DNA of 64,000 nucleotides from Trema orientale (Eukaryota; Streptophyta; Magnoliopsida; Rosales; Cannabaceae), in the NCBI GenBank assembly GCA_002914845.1, contig JXTC01000088.1:462682-526681 (forward strand), written 5' to 3'. Position numbers and translations under genes: made by a program. The stretch's first letter is position 1. Every line of letters starts with the position of its first letter. Positions 9,695 to 20,185 of the stretch are shown here, in pieces. The notes under the pieces are model-generated. The model did no database searches, was not told the DNA's origin, and saw only the letters and a program-made list of their open reading frames with translations.

Positions 9695-12149
9695 TGATGC
9701 AGTGCCGATCATAAGCATCAAGGATCATGTTCCCCATGTTCTCTCTATCCCTTGACTGGTGGGCTTGTTTTTTCTCTCCATTCAACTTTAATTGATTGGC
9801 CATAAATATAATAAAAGAAGAGAAGTATTTTGTAACTCTTAACTTATGGAACTAGATATTTAAAGGTGGATAATTTTTTTCTTATTAGGAATGTTAAATG
9901 CACTCCAAGTTCCAATACTTTAATATGTAAATTTAGCTGTCATACTATTAAAATGCAAAACAATGCCTTGGCTATGCTCCTCAGTTTGGAAGTAGCTCGG
10001 GGCTCATTCTTGACCTTCTGTTGGTGTTAGAATGGTGTTAGAATCGGATTTCCTGAACTTAGTTAACACTTAACAGCAGGAATGGTGGTTCTGAAGTCTC
10101 GTGGCAAGCTACACACGTGTTCAAATAAATGCGTGATTTGATGACTTTTTTTTTTCTCAAGTTGTTATTATATTTGTTTCTAGAGAATGTAATTACTTTG
10201 CTCATTATCTGGTTTCATGGGCTTATGTTTGTAGTTCTTTTGATACTCTAAATTCTTCTGAAGTGTCCATTATTGTCTGTCAGGATCACTTCCAATGGGA
10301 TTAGCTTGTAATCTGTTTTGATGGCCTTCGGGCAAAAAAGACAAACAATATAAAATTACATAATGAAACTCATATATTAATTAGTGAGATTAGAAAAATA
10401 TAAAAAATAATACATTTAGCATTTTATTTTTTATTTTTGAATAAAGAGCATGACAAACTTTAATTCCACGAGACAAAAACTTTTGTGCATTTATTGTCAG
10501 GACTAAATAACTATTTTACTAGGATATGAAAGAAAAAAAAAAGTAACAATGACTTTTTATCATATTGCAATAATATTAAATTACAACAAAGTTTCCTTAA
10601 AAGAAATTACAATAAAGTTTTGGTGAATAGCATCAACAATACCCCTCTATTCCTTAGAATTCTCAACAATAATGATATTGTACTTCAAACAATTACTCTC
10701 GTGTTTTGTAAGGGGGAAAAACAATAATTCTCATGATTTCGTGAATATTCGAGTGTAGCCTTATTTATATATTTTTTTTTTCTTAGAAAATATAAATTTC
10801 TCCTCTCAAATAAAAAAAGAAAATATAAATTTCCGCAAGTAATTTATTAATGGAGAGACTCGGTCCACTACTCAGTTGTTTGCCCAATCAGACGAAGGCA
10901 AGCGTGGGCGGATCATCAAGGATGATGCTGAGGCATATACCAGGGGTTTCCCCACTCCTCTCGTCATCGTTATCCGCAACTTTCCGTCCCTGCCCCTGGT
11001 CCCCACACCGAACTGTTCGCCTCGGTTCCGTCGCGCACTCGCATTCCCCTAACCTGTCCAAAAGTGTCATTTTACTCAGCTCAGACCATGACGGCTAGAC
11101 GTTTCCAGAGGATTCTATTTTCTTCTTGTTTTTTTTGGGGGGAGGCGGGGTTATGGGACCAGGGGATCTCATCTCGACCGTTGGTTCAGGTAGATAAGGA
11201 ATTAAAAGCTGTTATAAGAGTGTTGATGTGGGATCTCCGTCCTAACGGTTATATTTTCTGTTTTGAGTTTTTGTGGGTGTGTGAGCTAAGAAGACCCGTG
11301 GACCCCACAGCCGCAGCTTTTCCAATAGGAAATTATCAAAAATAATGAGGACCAAAGATAGGACAATTTTAAGTGCAGCTTTTCTTATTTTTTTTTCCCC
11401 ATTTGACGAAAATAACCTTGTCCTTATTCTTAAAATACCAAAATAGTCTTCCATTTTTATTAACTTATTTATTTTAAGAGAGACGTTTTTTTCGTAGTAC
11501 TTGCAACTGAAATATGTATCATGTTTTTTCATCCTCGTTGTTAGTTTTGAGTGAAAGATGTTGGTCATGTAGAGGAATATACTTCTCGGTTCACTAATAA
11601 AACTAGGATATCCTAAGTGAAAAATAAGGTCACAATCAAATGAACATGTTTGATTATTGTCCATAGAAAAATCGAGGTTAAGATAAAAAGTTTTTAGCAG
11701 GGGGAAAAAAAATAGAAAAAACTTTTAAGAAGTTGCTGTAGTTTTTGACTATGTGACATGAAAATGTGACCATAGTTGCTATAAACTAGATGAGTGGATG
11801 ATTACAAAAGCAGTACTATATATATATATATAAAATATATATGTTTGTGTAAGTAGGGATGCGTATTTTCAACACAATTATTTGAAGAAGTACAGTCCAT
11901 CTTCCTGGTTACACTTCTGCATTTTGCTGGTTTGGAAGGTTAAAATCTGCTAGCTAGCTAGAGACAAAACATAGGCAGAGGCCATTGCTTTTTAAAGCCA
12001 GCCTGTGATTTGCAAAGACCAATCACTGATCACATTCAGAATTTTGATCAGATCTACCGTTTTGGTGGGTCCTACTCCTTATATTGTTATTATTATTTAT
12101 AATGCTGACAAAATACCATATCTTGCAAATAACCACTTTGTTACAATAT
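9695..12149. other. Intergenic spacer
   Basis: No gene recognised. A locally GC-richer patch at about 10850-11100 contains overlapping frames on both strands (82 and 60 codons) without a family signature. The minus frame at 11242-11664 is low-complexity. An AT microsatellite lies near 11818-11840. Confidence 0.45.
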
Positions 12150-12770
12150 TTTATTTAATCGTGATCTTACTGTATACATATGTTGTTCAACATCCGAATT
12201 TGTTTTCATAAAATGACTGAAATCAAACCACTAATAGTTCAAGCCGTGCTGAGCTTGCCGGTCATAATCAGCAAGCTTCCATGTCATTTTAATCAATATT
12301 TTGGCCATAAACTTGTCTCACAAGAGTTTTCATAATTACTCCACTACCGTATTTACAAAACCAACCATATATATAGGCCAGGGTAACGAATTTAACTCCT
12401 CTCCACCTTCTTTCATTGCTGTACTTCTTTAAACCCCAATACTCAATCCTCTTGTACTCTTCTCTCGTCCTCCTCCGCTTTTCTTGACAACATATAAGGC
12501 TTCACCAAGACACCGTGCCAAAACGACACACCTTGGCCGATGTATGGCATCATGCGACGGAAAGCATCACCAGCTACACATACATTGCCTTTGCTTATCT
12601 TTGCCCATACTAAATCACAAGGTTGTCTCTGTGTCTACTGTCTAACAACAGTGTGCACAACACTTTTGGCTTGTGTTTTTCTAGGGAAGCTTTCACATGA
12701 ATAGGTATCTCATCTGATTTTCTTATATGTAACTGCTTCATTATGGGAGAACATCTAAACTCTCTACAGA
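12150..12770 (-). pseudogene. Decayed duplicate of the last exon of the FAD monooxygenase
   Basis: This stretch matches 14420-15070 over 3' flank and last exon, in the same order and strand. Shared text includes the 3' flank TAAATGACTGAAATCAAACC, the segment CTCCACCTTCTTTCATTGCT, and the coding part around CTTGGCCGATGTATGGCATC (GQGG/Y-IGQ region in the better copy). Frameshifts and stops break it throughout. No upstream exons of this copy remain. It is the left remnant of a tandem duplication, inferred from colinearity with 14.4-20.7 kb. Confidence 0.75.
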
Positions 12771-13059
12771 ATATTGAAGAATTAAGGCAAAAGTATGCGC
12801 ACTACAAAGATTAATAAAAATATTATGTAGCACCTCTTTGTGATACAACTATTGTTATTTATTATGTAGTGTATGTGATCGTATATCTGAATTGCCATGT
12901 AACAATGTAGAACTTAGTTTGTGCCAATATTTATTTATTTACTCATTACTTAAATAAAAGCAAAGCTGCAACAGACATTGTTTTTCAAGTTAAGTAAAAA
13001 TTTTACATTGTGGTTGGTGGTGAATTGATGTTAATAAATAACATTGCTATTTGTAATAC

Positions 13060-14390
13060 CAACAAATCTCCAATGACATGGTCTTATTCCCGTAGTGCAA
13101 TGGTTTTATAAGAAAATGCTTATTTAAGCTGTTTGACTGAAGCATAATTTGTTCAAGGGGAAAAACCGCTGGCATTAGCGAGTTACATAAAAGAGCAGGT
13201 AGCTAGTAATGAACACCCCCCACCCCAAAAAAAAAAAAATTAAATTAAAAAAAAAAAAAAGGGAAGGGGAGAAGGGTATGGACCCACATATGGTGAAAAT
13301 TATCCATTGGTGTGGCTATGGACCTATGGCAATAGTATTCTTTTCCCGGAAAAAAGCTGATTATCCCGAGCATTTAGTCCAACCTGAGCACGCGGTTGAA
13401 TATCAAAACCTTTTTATCTTTAAACGTGGAATATTTTTATTTTAAAAAATGTGACCATTTTCTAATAAAATGATGACACGTGGATAGTAAGTTCCTCCGC
13501 CTGTGATAAATAGCATTGCTCTGCTCCTCCCCATATTTAAAACTATCTACTGCCTAATAGTTAAAATAGTAAAATTAAACATATTAAATTTGAACATCTA
13601 GAATTACTATTACAATATACTTCACTGATCCCAGATTCTTCTACTTTTTACTAGCTAGTCCAATAACGTAGGTGACTGTTCTACGTGGTCAATGACTCTG
13701 AGAGTTACAAGGGAAAAGGATGTCAAAAATCAGCCTTATATTGGTGGAGTGTGTACTACTCTCTCATTCAAGGAATATGCAATTACTTTGGCTGAGTGAC
13801 ACATATAAGCTTAATTGGTTAGTGAATCCAGGGTGCGCTTCCAACGTCTTTTCTCATGCAAGAGGAAGCTTAAGCAACGGTATCACTTCTTAACAGAATA
13901 TGTAATGATCCAGATCCAGTGAACCTGTTACACATGTGGAATACTGCAAAAGAGATTGAATGTATGATTTATGCTTTTGAATACGGAAATTTTGGTAGGT
14001 GCTATCTAGACTTGCGATGTTAACTTTAGGAATATTCTTCAAGTAGAATCGTTGGACGTACTGTTGCTAAGTTAGAACTAACGAGTACAAAAAAAAAAAA
14101 AATACTAAAGGAACGTATTTCCTTTCAATTCCAGCACAGATGTTAAGAGCCTGAATTAACCATGTACATCCACCTACAGCAGAAAGCAGAAATTTCAATG
14201 TGTTCATCAAGTTTTGTTCTTATAATATAATAAGCACTTACTGAAAACATCATTACAATGTTAAATTTTATAGCACGACTTAGTAAGCACATTACTTATT
14301 ATCAAGAGATTGAAGATAATACTTTTGAGACATTGTTCTTTTATTAAATGATTAGAATCAGCCATTAGGAACTCACCTAGCAGAAAGCAA
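13060..14390 (-). pseudogene. 3' fragment of a second acetyltransferase-like gene
   Basis: Colinear with about 19130-20680, the 3' flank and last exons of the intact gene to the right. Exon 12 is copied at about 14016-14173 and exon 13 at about 13880-13924. The exon-12 copy has an early in-frame TAA, a 14-T run, and GC in place of the GT donor. Similarity ends near 14370, close to the exon-11 donor, so the duplication breakpoint lies in or near exon 11. No larger open frame survives. Confidence 0.75.
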
Positions 14391-16647
14391 TCCCCGTAGA
14401 ATTTGCCTCGTTCTGATTTGAATTTAATCGTGATTCAGGATCTTACTATATTTCAAATTTATTACACATCTTTTTTTTTTTTTAATTTTATTTTTCATAA
14501 ATGACTGAAATGATCAAACCATTAATAATTAGTTCAAGCCTTGTTGAGATCTTTACAGTCATAGTCGGCTAGTTTCCTTAACATTTTAGTCAATAATTTG
14601 GCCAGAAACTTATCTCTTAAGAAACTAATTAAGACCCCAGTACTATTCTGTATGTAACCAGCCATATAAGCCACGGTAACGAGTTTTACTCCTCTCCACC
14701 TTCTTTCATTGCTGTACTTCTTTAACCCCAATTCAATCCTTTCGTACTACTCTTCTCTCTCGCCCTCTGATTTTTCTGATAGTAAGGATTTAGCAAGACA
14801 CCTCGCCAAAACGACGCCGTCCTCAAAGGCGGCGCAGCCTCCTTGGCCGATATAAGGCGTCATGGGATGGAACGCATCTGAAGCTACACACACATTGCCT
14901 TTGCTGATCTTTCCCCGTATTAAGTCCCAAGGCAGTCTATACCTAATTGTTGTGAATGCAATGTTGTCCACTTCTGTTATTTCTATTATAGCTTTCACTT
15001 TATCAGGTATCTCATTGAGTTTTCTCAACGCTATCTGCTTCATTATTGATGGGTTCTCCTTTATATCTGATTTCTCTATACAACAATGACTATTTCAAGC
15101 CAGAAGTTAATAATATACATGTATACTTAACGGTTTATGTATAATGGAGCACACCATATGTCATCTCTTATTATACAACTTTTCATGATGATATAGCTTA
15201 ATTGATGGTTGCAGACTGCTACCAAATTTATACACAAATGTTATTTACCACTATTAGTAATTTTTATCACTATACCATGATCATCATACATAATGTATTA
15301 TGTATGATAAATATAATGTAGCAGCCCATCAATATTGTCCCATAACAATGTAATTCATGGCATCACTTTCTACTCTACTACGATATGAATACTTGAGATT
15401 AAATTAAAGTGAGTATAATTAGTGACATTGAAGATAATTTTATATATATTATTTAGAAGGGATAATGTTAGTCACATTCCTCTGCATATTAATTTGAGTA
15501 GTCAAGATACCCTTGTCAATTTTTTTATTGGAAGAAGAATTAATACTTCAGGTTGTCACCCGGTAGAAAACTGACAATCTCGTGTGGTATGGTCGTATTA
15601 CTCTATCTATTTACCAGTTCTACCTTTCATGGAGGGAACCCAATGCAAAAACCAGTAAACAGTCTTATCATCATCACCACAGGGTATGAAAGCAGATCGA
15701 TAGCCATTTCTAATGAACCAGAGTTCTTTAGACTCAAATCCATTGTCGTCCTCGAATTCTGCGAAGGCTCTAATGGCAGATCGCTCGGTGAAAGCAGGAC
15801 GCTTGAATCCCAGCCACTTTGCTACCACAGAGTTCACTCCATCACACCCAATCAACACCTTAATTTTCATCCAGAGATTTATTAATTGAAGGAGTTTTCA
15901 GGTGCATTTATCGACTAGAAAAAAAGAATTTTACATACACTCAAGTACGTAAATAACTGCATGTGAATTTGTGTTCGCAAGTGGAAGGTATAGTACCACT
16001 ATTATACCTACAGTTATACTATCGTTGGACATTTAAGGCAGGTAGTATATGTTGAAGTGAATAACAGGAAATTTTATCTAAATACTAAGTTTATAAAATC
16101 TTTACGTTACCACCACCGGTGGTAGCATAGCTGTAGCGGCACTTATTTGGAAGTTTTGCTTTTATCAGGTAAGGGGTTTAACACTCTACATTATCATGTT
16201 TTGGCTGCTCGTTCACTCCAGATCCTTGACTTGCCAATGCGCGGGCCCCTATAAAAGTATTTCTCTATAGCTGATAAAACCATGAGAACAAGCGTCCTGT
16301 CCTGTCATTTCACCTGTGGTCTCAGTGAAGCTCTTATATGGGGTATGCATTGGGGGAGCAGATTCCTATTTTCTTATTCAAAAAAAATAAAAAAAATTCT
16401 ATACCTTAGTTTTAACGACAGTGTAATTAGCAAGATGAACCAGCTTATACTAACCAGATTCCTTGATGGAAACCACCCTGGAGGAGAACATGATGGTCTC
16501 ACTCGGCGGTTGTTTTGCAAAAGCTTCTACCAACACCTTTGTTCTCATCACACAACGAGTGTAGTGCCCTCCACTAGCTACGACATAACAATCATACATA
16601 CACAAGCACTTAATGGGCTGTTACTAATCAAAACTATATAGTTAGTT

Positions 16648-16746
16648 TTTTTTTTTTTTTATAATAAAAACGGCGGATGAGATCCTAGTGGCGGATCACT
16701 TCCCAGAGCCATCCCCATTCAGTTGGACTTCCAAGGACGACTTGGG
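16648..16746 (-). mobile_element. 99-bp poly(A) retroposon with 16-bp target duplication
   Basis: Perfect 16-bp direct repeats AACTATATAGTTAGTT occur at 16632-16647 and 16747-16762. Between them, read on the minus strand, is about 80 bp of moderately GC-rich sequence starting CCCAAGTCGTCCTTGGAAGT and ending in a poly(A) tail. This is the hallmark of LINE-driven retroposition. Whether it is a SINE, a 5'-truncated LINE or a transcript fragment cannot be told; no tRNA-like head was seen. Confidence 0.75.
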
Positions 16747-16802
16747 AACTATATAGTTAGTTATAAAGTTTGGGGGAACATTATAGTATTTATATATATA
16801 TA

Positions 16803-17478
16803 GGGTGATGTTTTAATGGAGATTTTTATTTTTTCTCTATAGATGGATACTCTAATTTAAGTCATTGGATTTTAATCTAATGATTAAAATAATATTAGTA
16901 GATTTACTAAAAAAAATTATTATAATTAATATATATATATATATAAAGTTATTTAAAACAAAAAAAATGCGTAACCTGATGAGTTGGTCAATTTTTTTTT
17001 ATTTTTTTATAAGAAAATGAAATTAGTGAAAAATACTTAATAATCCTAAATCACTCTCAACTATCTTATTCATTAGGGAAAAAAAACAACAAAAAATGTA
17101 CAAATTTTAAGCTATTTCATGCATAATTTTTTTTAAACAAACTTTCTTTCAATATAGTTGCTTTATTTATTTTTTATTATTTAAGAAAAAAATTTATTCA
17201 TAATATAAAAATTATGCTACCTTGGATTTTATCTTTCGTACAGTAAAAATTTTTTTTTTTGGTGAAATATTAAAGATACAATAGTGCATATAGTTTTAAA
17301 TTAAAGCTAATTAAAAAATTAAACTTTAAAATAAATTTTTAAAAATGAAATAAATAAAAAAGAATTAAAAATTAATATATTGAATGAGATGACTTGTTAT
17401 TATAGATTTATTTCTAAATTAGTCAAATTTACCCATTCGTAGAGTAAAAACATAAATACTCATTGAAAACACACTCAT
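16803..17478. mobile_element. About 680-bp AT-rich MITE, full copy
   Basis: The left end GGTGATGTTTTAATGGAGAT and the reverse complement of the right end GAGTGTGTTTTCAATGAGTA remain alignable for about 40 bases, to CTCTA-GATGG and CTCTACGAATGG. It is inserted between TATATATATATAG tracts, so a TA target is likely but cannot be proved. The internal sequence is AT-rich and non-coding. A second copy starts at 18684. Confidence 0.65.
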
Positions 17479-18470
17479 ATATATATATAGGTGGATATGG
17501 TTCTCTTCTTTTTTTTTTTTTTTTTTTGGGAGCAATGGTCTTGTAAAAAGTTAAATTTTACCGGTAGTGTTGTTGGCGAAGAGAATGACCAATTCCAAAA
17601 GTATCCAAGATCTTCCATCCATTGCTTCATATTGTCAATATAAATCCTGTTGTCCGTAAATTATCGGATGACTCCAATACTAAGCTTCGAATTCCTAGCC
17701 TCAAACCACCACTCCTGTGTGATCAACTTTTAATGTACACAATAATGAAACCATTACTTTTGTTTTGTGTTTTGTGTTTTTTTTTTTAATCTTTGTAGTA
17801 CTTGGTATAGTATTGCCTTCTTTTCAAATCTAAAAAATAAAATAAAATAAAAATTTCTTGGTGATCAATACCTGTGAAACCCTAATGATGTTGTGAGCCC
17901 AACTCCTGCTCCAACAATCACAATGTCTTCAACTAATTCCATCGCAATTATTCCTTCTGGACCCTTTCCCTCCTTTGTCTTGTCAGGTTAGTAGGTTAAT
18001 ACTTTCTCAGCTTTTATTTTGTTTTGTTTGTTGCCGCTGAATAGTAGCACTTAAACATTGAAAACGATAGAAATAATAAATATCGGTTGAAAAAATTAAA
18101 AAAGAAAATACCTACTGAACCGAAAGAAGAATATATCAAGTACTTGAATAAACTCAAATGCAGATCAAGATCACGGAGATGAGATGAGAAAATAAATTTG
18201 GAGTTTGAATTGTGCAAGCAGACATTGAATGGGATATTGGTTAAGCTGTCTACATCAGGCACTCATGCGAGAGATTAGGCTAATCTTATGCCTTCGTCAC
18301 TATTGGTGTCAGTGCTAAATTTTAGTCCATTAAATTGCAGATAATATACCATTAATGCGAACCACGATGGTTGTATAAATATTAATATATTCTTTTCTAC
18401 ATGATGCAGTGCCACACTGCCACTGAACTTTTATGCTCTATGTTTAGAAATTAGAGTGCTATATATATAT

Positions 18471-18674
18471 TGAATAATGCTATGTTTGTCAAATTATTTA
18501 TCAAATTTTTAATACTAATACATGTAATACGTGAGTTGATAATATTCAATTGGTGAATATGATTAACTTATTTATAGTAAGTTTTAATACACCAATTAAA
18601 TAGTGCCAACTCAAATACCACATTTGTTAGTATCAAAAATTTGATACAAATTTTAATACACATAGCATTATTCA
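18471..18674. mobile_element. 204-bp MITE with perfect 14-bp terminal inverted repeats
   Basis: It begins TGAATAATGCTATG and ends in the exact reverse complement, CATAGCATTATTCA. Inner parts also pair (ATCAAATTTTTAATACTAA against ATCAAATTTTTGATACTAA). It lies in a TA tract, so any short TA-type duplication is masked. A related left end is found at 62042-62096. Confidence 0.75.
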
Positions 18675-18683
18675 TATATATAT

Positions 18684-19079
18684 ATGGGTGATGTTTCAAT
18701 AGAGATTTTTGTTTTTACTCTATGGAGGGTACTCTAATTTGGGCTATTGGATTTTAATCTAATGGCTAAAATAATATTCGTAGATTTACTTTAAAAAATT
18801 ATTATAATTAATACATATATAAATATAGAAAGTTATTTAAAACAAAAAAAGATGGGTAACCTGATAAGTAAGTCAATTTTTTTTATTTTTTTACTTTTAT
18901 AAGAAAATGAAACTAGTAAAAAATAATTAATAATCTCAAATCACTTTCAACTATCTTATTCGTTGAAAAAAAAAACAAAACAAAAAATATATAAATTTTA
19001 ATTTGTTTCACACATAATTTTTTTTTAAAACAAATTTTCTTTCAATATAGTTGTTTTATTTATTTATTTTTATTTAAGA
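18684..19079. mobile_element. Second, truncated copy of the 680-bp MITE
   Basis: Aligns directly with 16803-17190 (for example GGATTTTAATCTAATG, then TCATTATAATTAATA-type text and AAAGTTATTTAAAACAAAAA). It stops at the N in position 19080, inside the element, so its right half is missing. Truncation is more likely an assembly join than biology. Confidence 0.7.
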
Positions 19080-19080
19080 N
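19080..19080. other. Single undetermined base; probable assembly join
   Basis: The only N in the window. Sequence switches here from the interior of a repeated MITE to the 3' flank of the acetyltransferase-like gene. A collapsed gap or misjoin is likely, so distances across this point should not be trusted. Confidence 0.7.
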
Positions 19081-20185
19081 TTAGTGCAGCGCAAAGGTCA
19101 GCAGACTGAATTTTTGACTAATCAAATCTCCAAGTTCATTAAATCATGATAGTTTTGAACTATGTTATGAGACTTATGCCTATAGTGCAATGATTTTTGA
19201 GAAAAGGCCAATTAAGCAAATCATTGTTAACCTCTAATGAAGGGAAGTTTTGTATCATTAAAAATGTACTGCTAATGCAAATTTTATTTTTTATCATGAT
19301 TAAAAATCATTACATTAGGGAGGATTACTCAAAGTTGGATATCTGAAAGCATGCATGCATGCCGACCCATTATATTAATGCTTGAGAAAAGCACACATGA
19401 CCATAACATATGTAAGCGAGGAGAAAATGTGTGCGTAACATATTTGCCTCAAATATCCTTTATAAATTTGGATATTCCTCGATAAAAATGTAATGGTGGG
19501 ACTAATAATAGTGAGAATCACAGTAAATTATCCCGTCACTTCATTTCCCTGTCTTCATTTTTTTTTTTTTTTGATAATTAGAAAATTAAAAAAAAAAGTC
19601 CTTTAAGAGCCTGATTAATTAAGCTCTTAAATCACACTAAGAAAAACAACTCACGTTCTGGGGTAAATAAAATTTGCTTATTATAACGGCACTACAACAC
19701 ATAGGTGGACTTGCTGATTATCCAAAGGCTGTCAATCGATTGGTGTGATTACTGCAATAATTATCATTCTCCCATAATTTCTACTGCCTCATCATTGAAA
19801 CAGTAAAATGAAACTAGAACATGTATAATCTCCAGCAGAACAGTCTCAACTTGAATATATTTACATTAGAACATCTAGAATTACATAATACTTCACAGCT
19901 ACCAGATTCTTCTACATTTTATCGGTCCAACAAATGTTGGTGACTGTCCAACGCGCGTGATCAGTGACTGAGAGAATTACAAGGGAAAAGGATGTCAAAA
20001 ATCAGCCGTTCTGCTGCCGCTTATTTGGAACAGTAAAGTGTGAACTACGACATACCTCGAGCAAAAATGAATATTGATTAATGGAAAAACAAGTTGCAAA
20101 AATGTGTCCGGATCAAGTTAGTGAATCTAGGAAGCTGCTTCCGAGGCCTTGACCTCCAATGCAGGAGGAACCTTAAGCAATGGTG

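Larger units (their letters stand above)
14534..17942 (-). pseudogene. FAD-dependent monooxygenase (MO/CTF2-like), multiply disabled
   Basis: Recognisable exons on the minus strand are 17872-17942 (MELVEDIVIVGAG start), 17562-17699, about 16459-16570, about 15613-15867 (VLIGCDGVNSVVAKWLG, the GD-type FAD motif) and 14534-15069 (ASDAFHPMTPYIGQGG). The family is plant monooxygenases related to salicylate hydroxylase and zeaxanthin epoxidase. Damage: exon 2 has TGA at 17627-17629 where relatives have Trp (TGG); the last exon has TAG at 14747-14749 with about 70 codons of good homology beyond it; the N-terminal GxGxxG motif has lost one residue (GAGVGL); exon 3 is shortened at its 5' end; and the short exon before VLIGCDG is not recognisable. 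A retroposon and a MITE sit in its introns. The conserved central exon shows decay is not ancient. Confidence 0.85.

Noticed and set aside
10850-11345. GC-richer patch with frames on both strands
   Set aside because: No motif, no splice-consistent continuation and no family resemblance.
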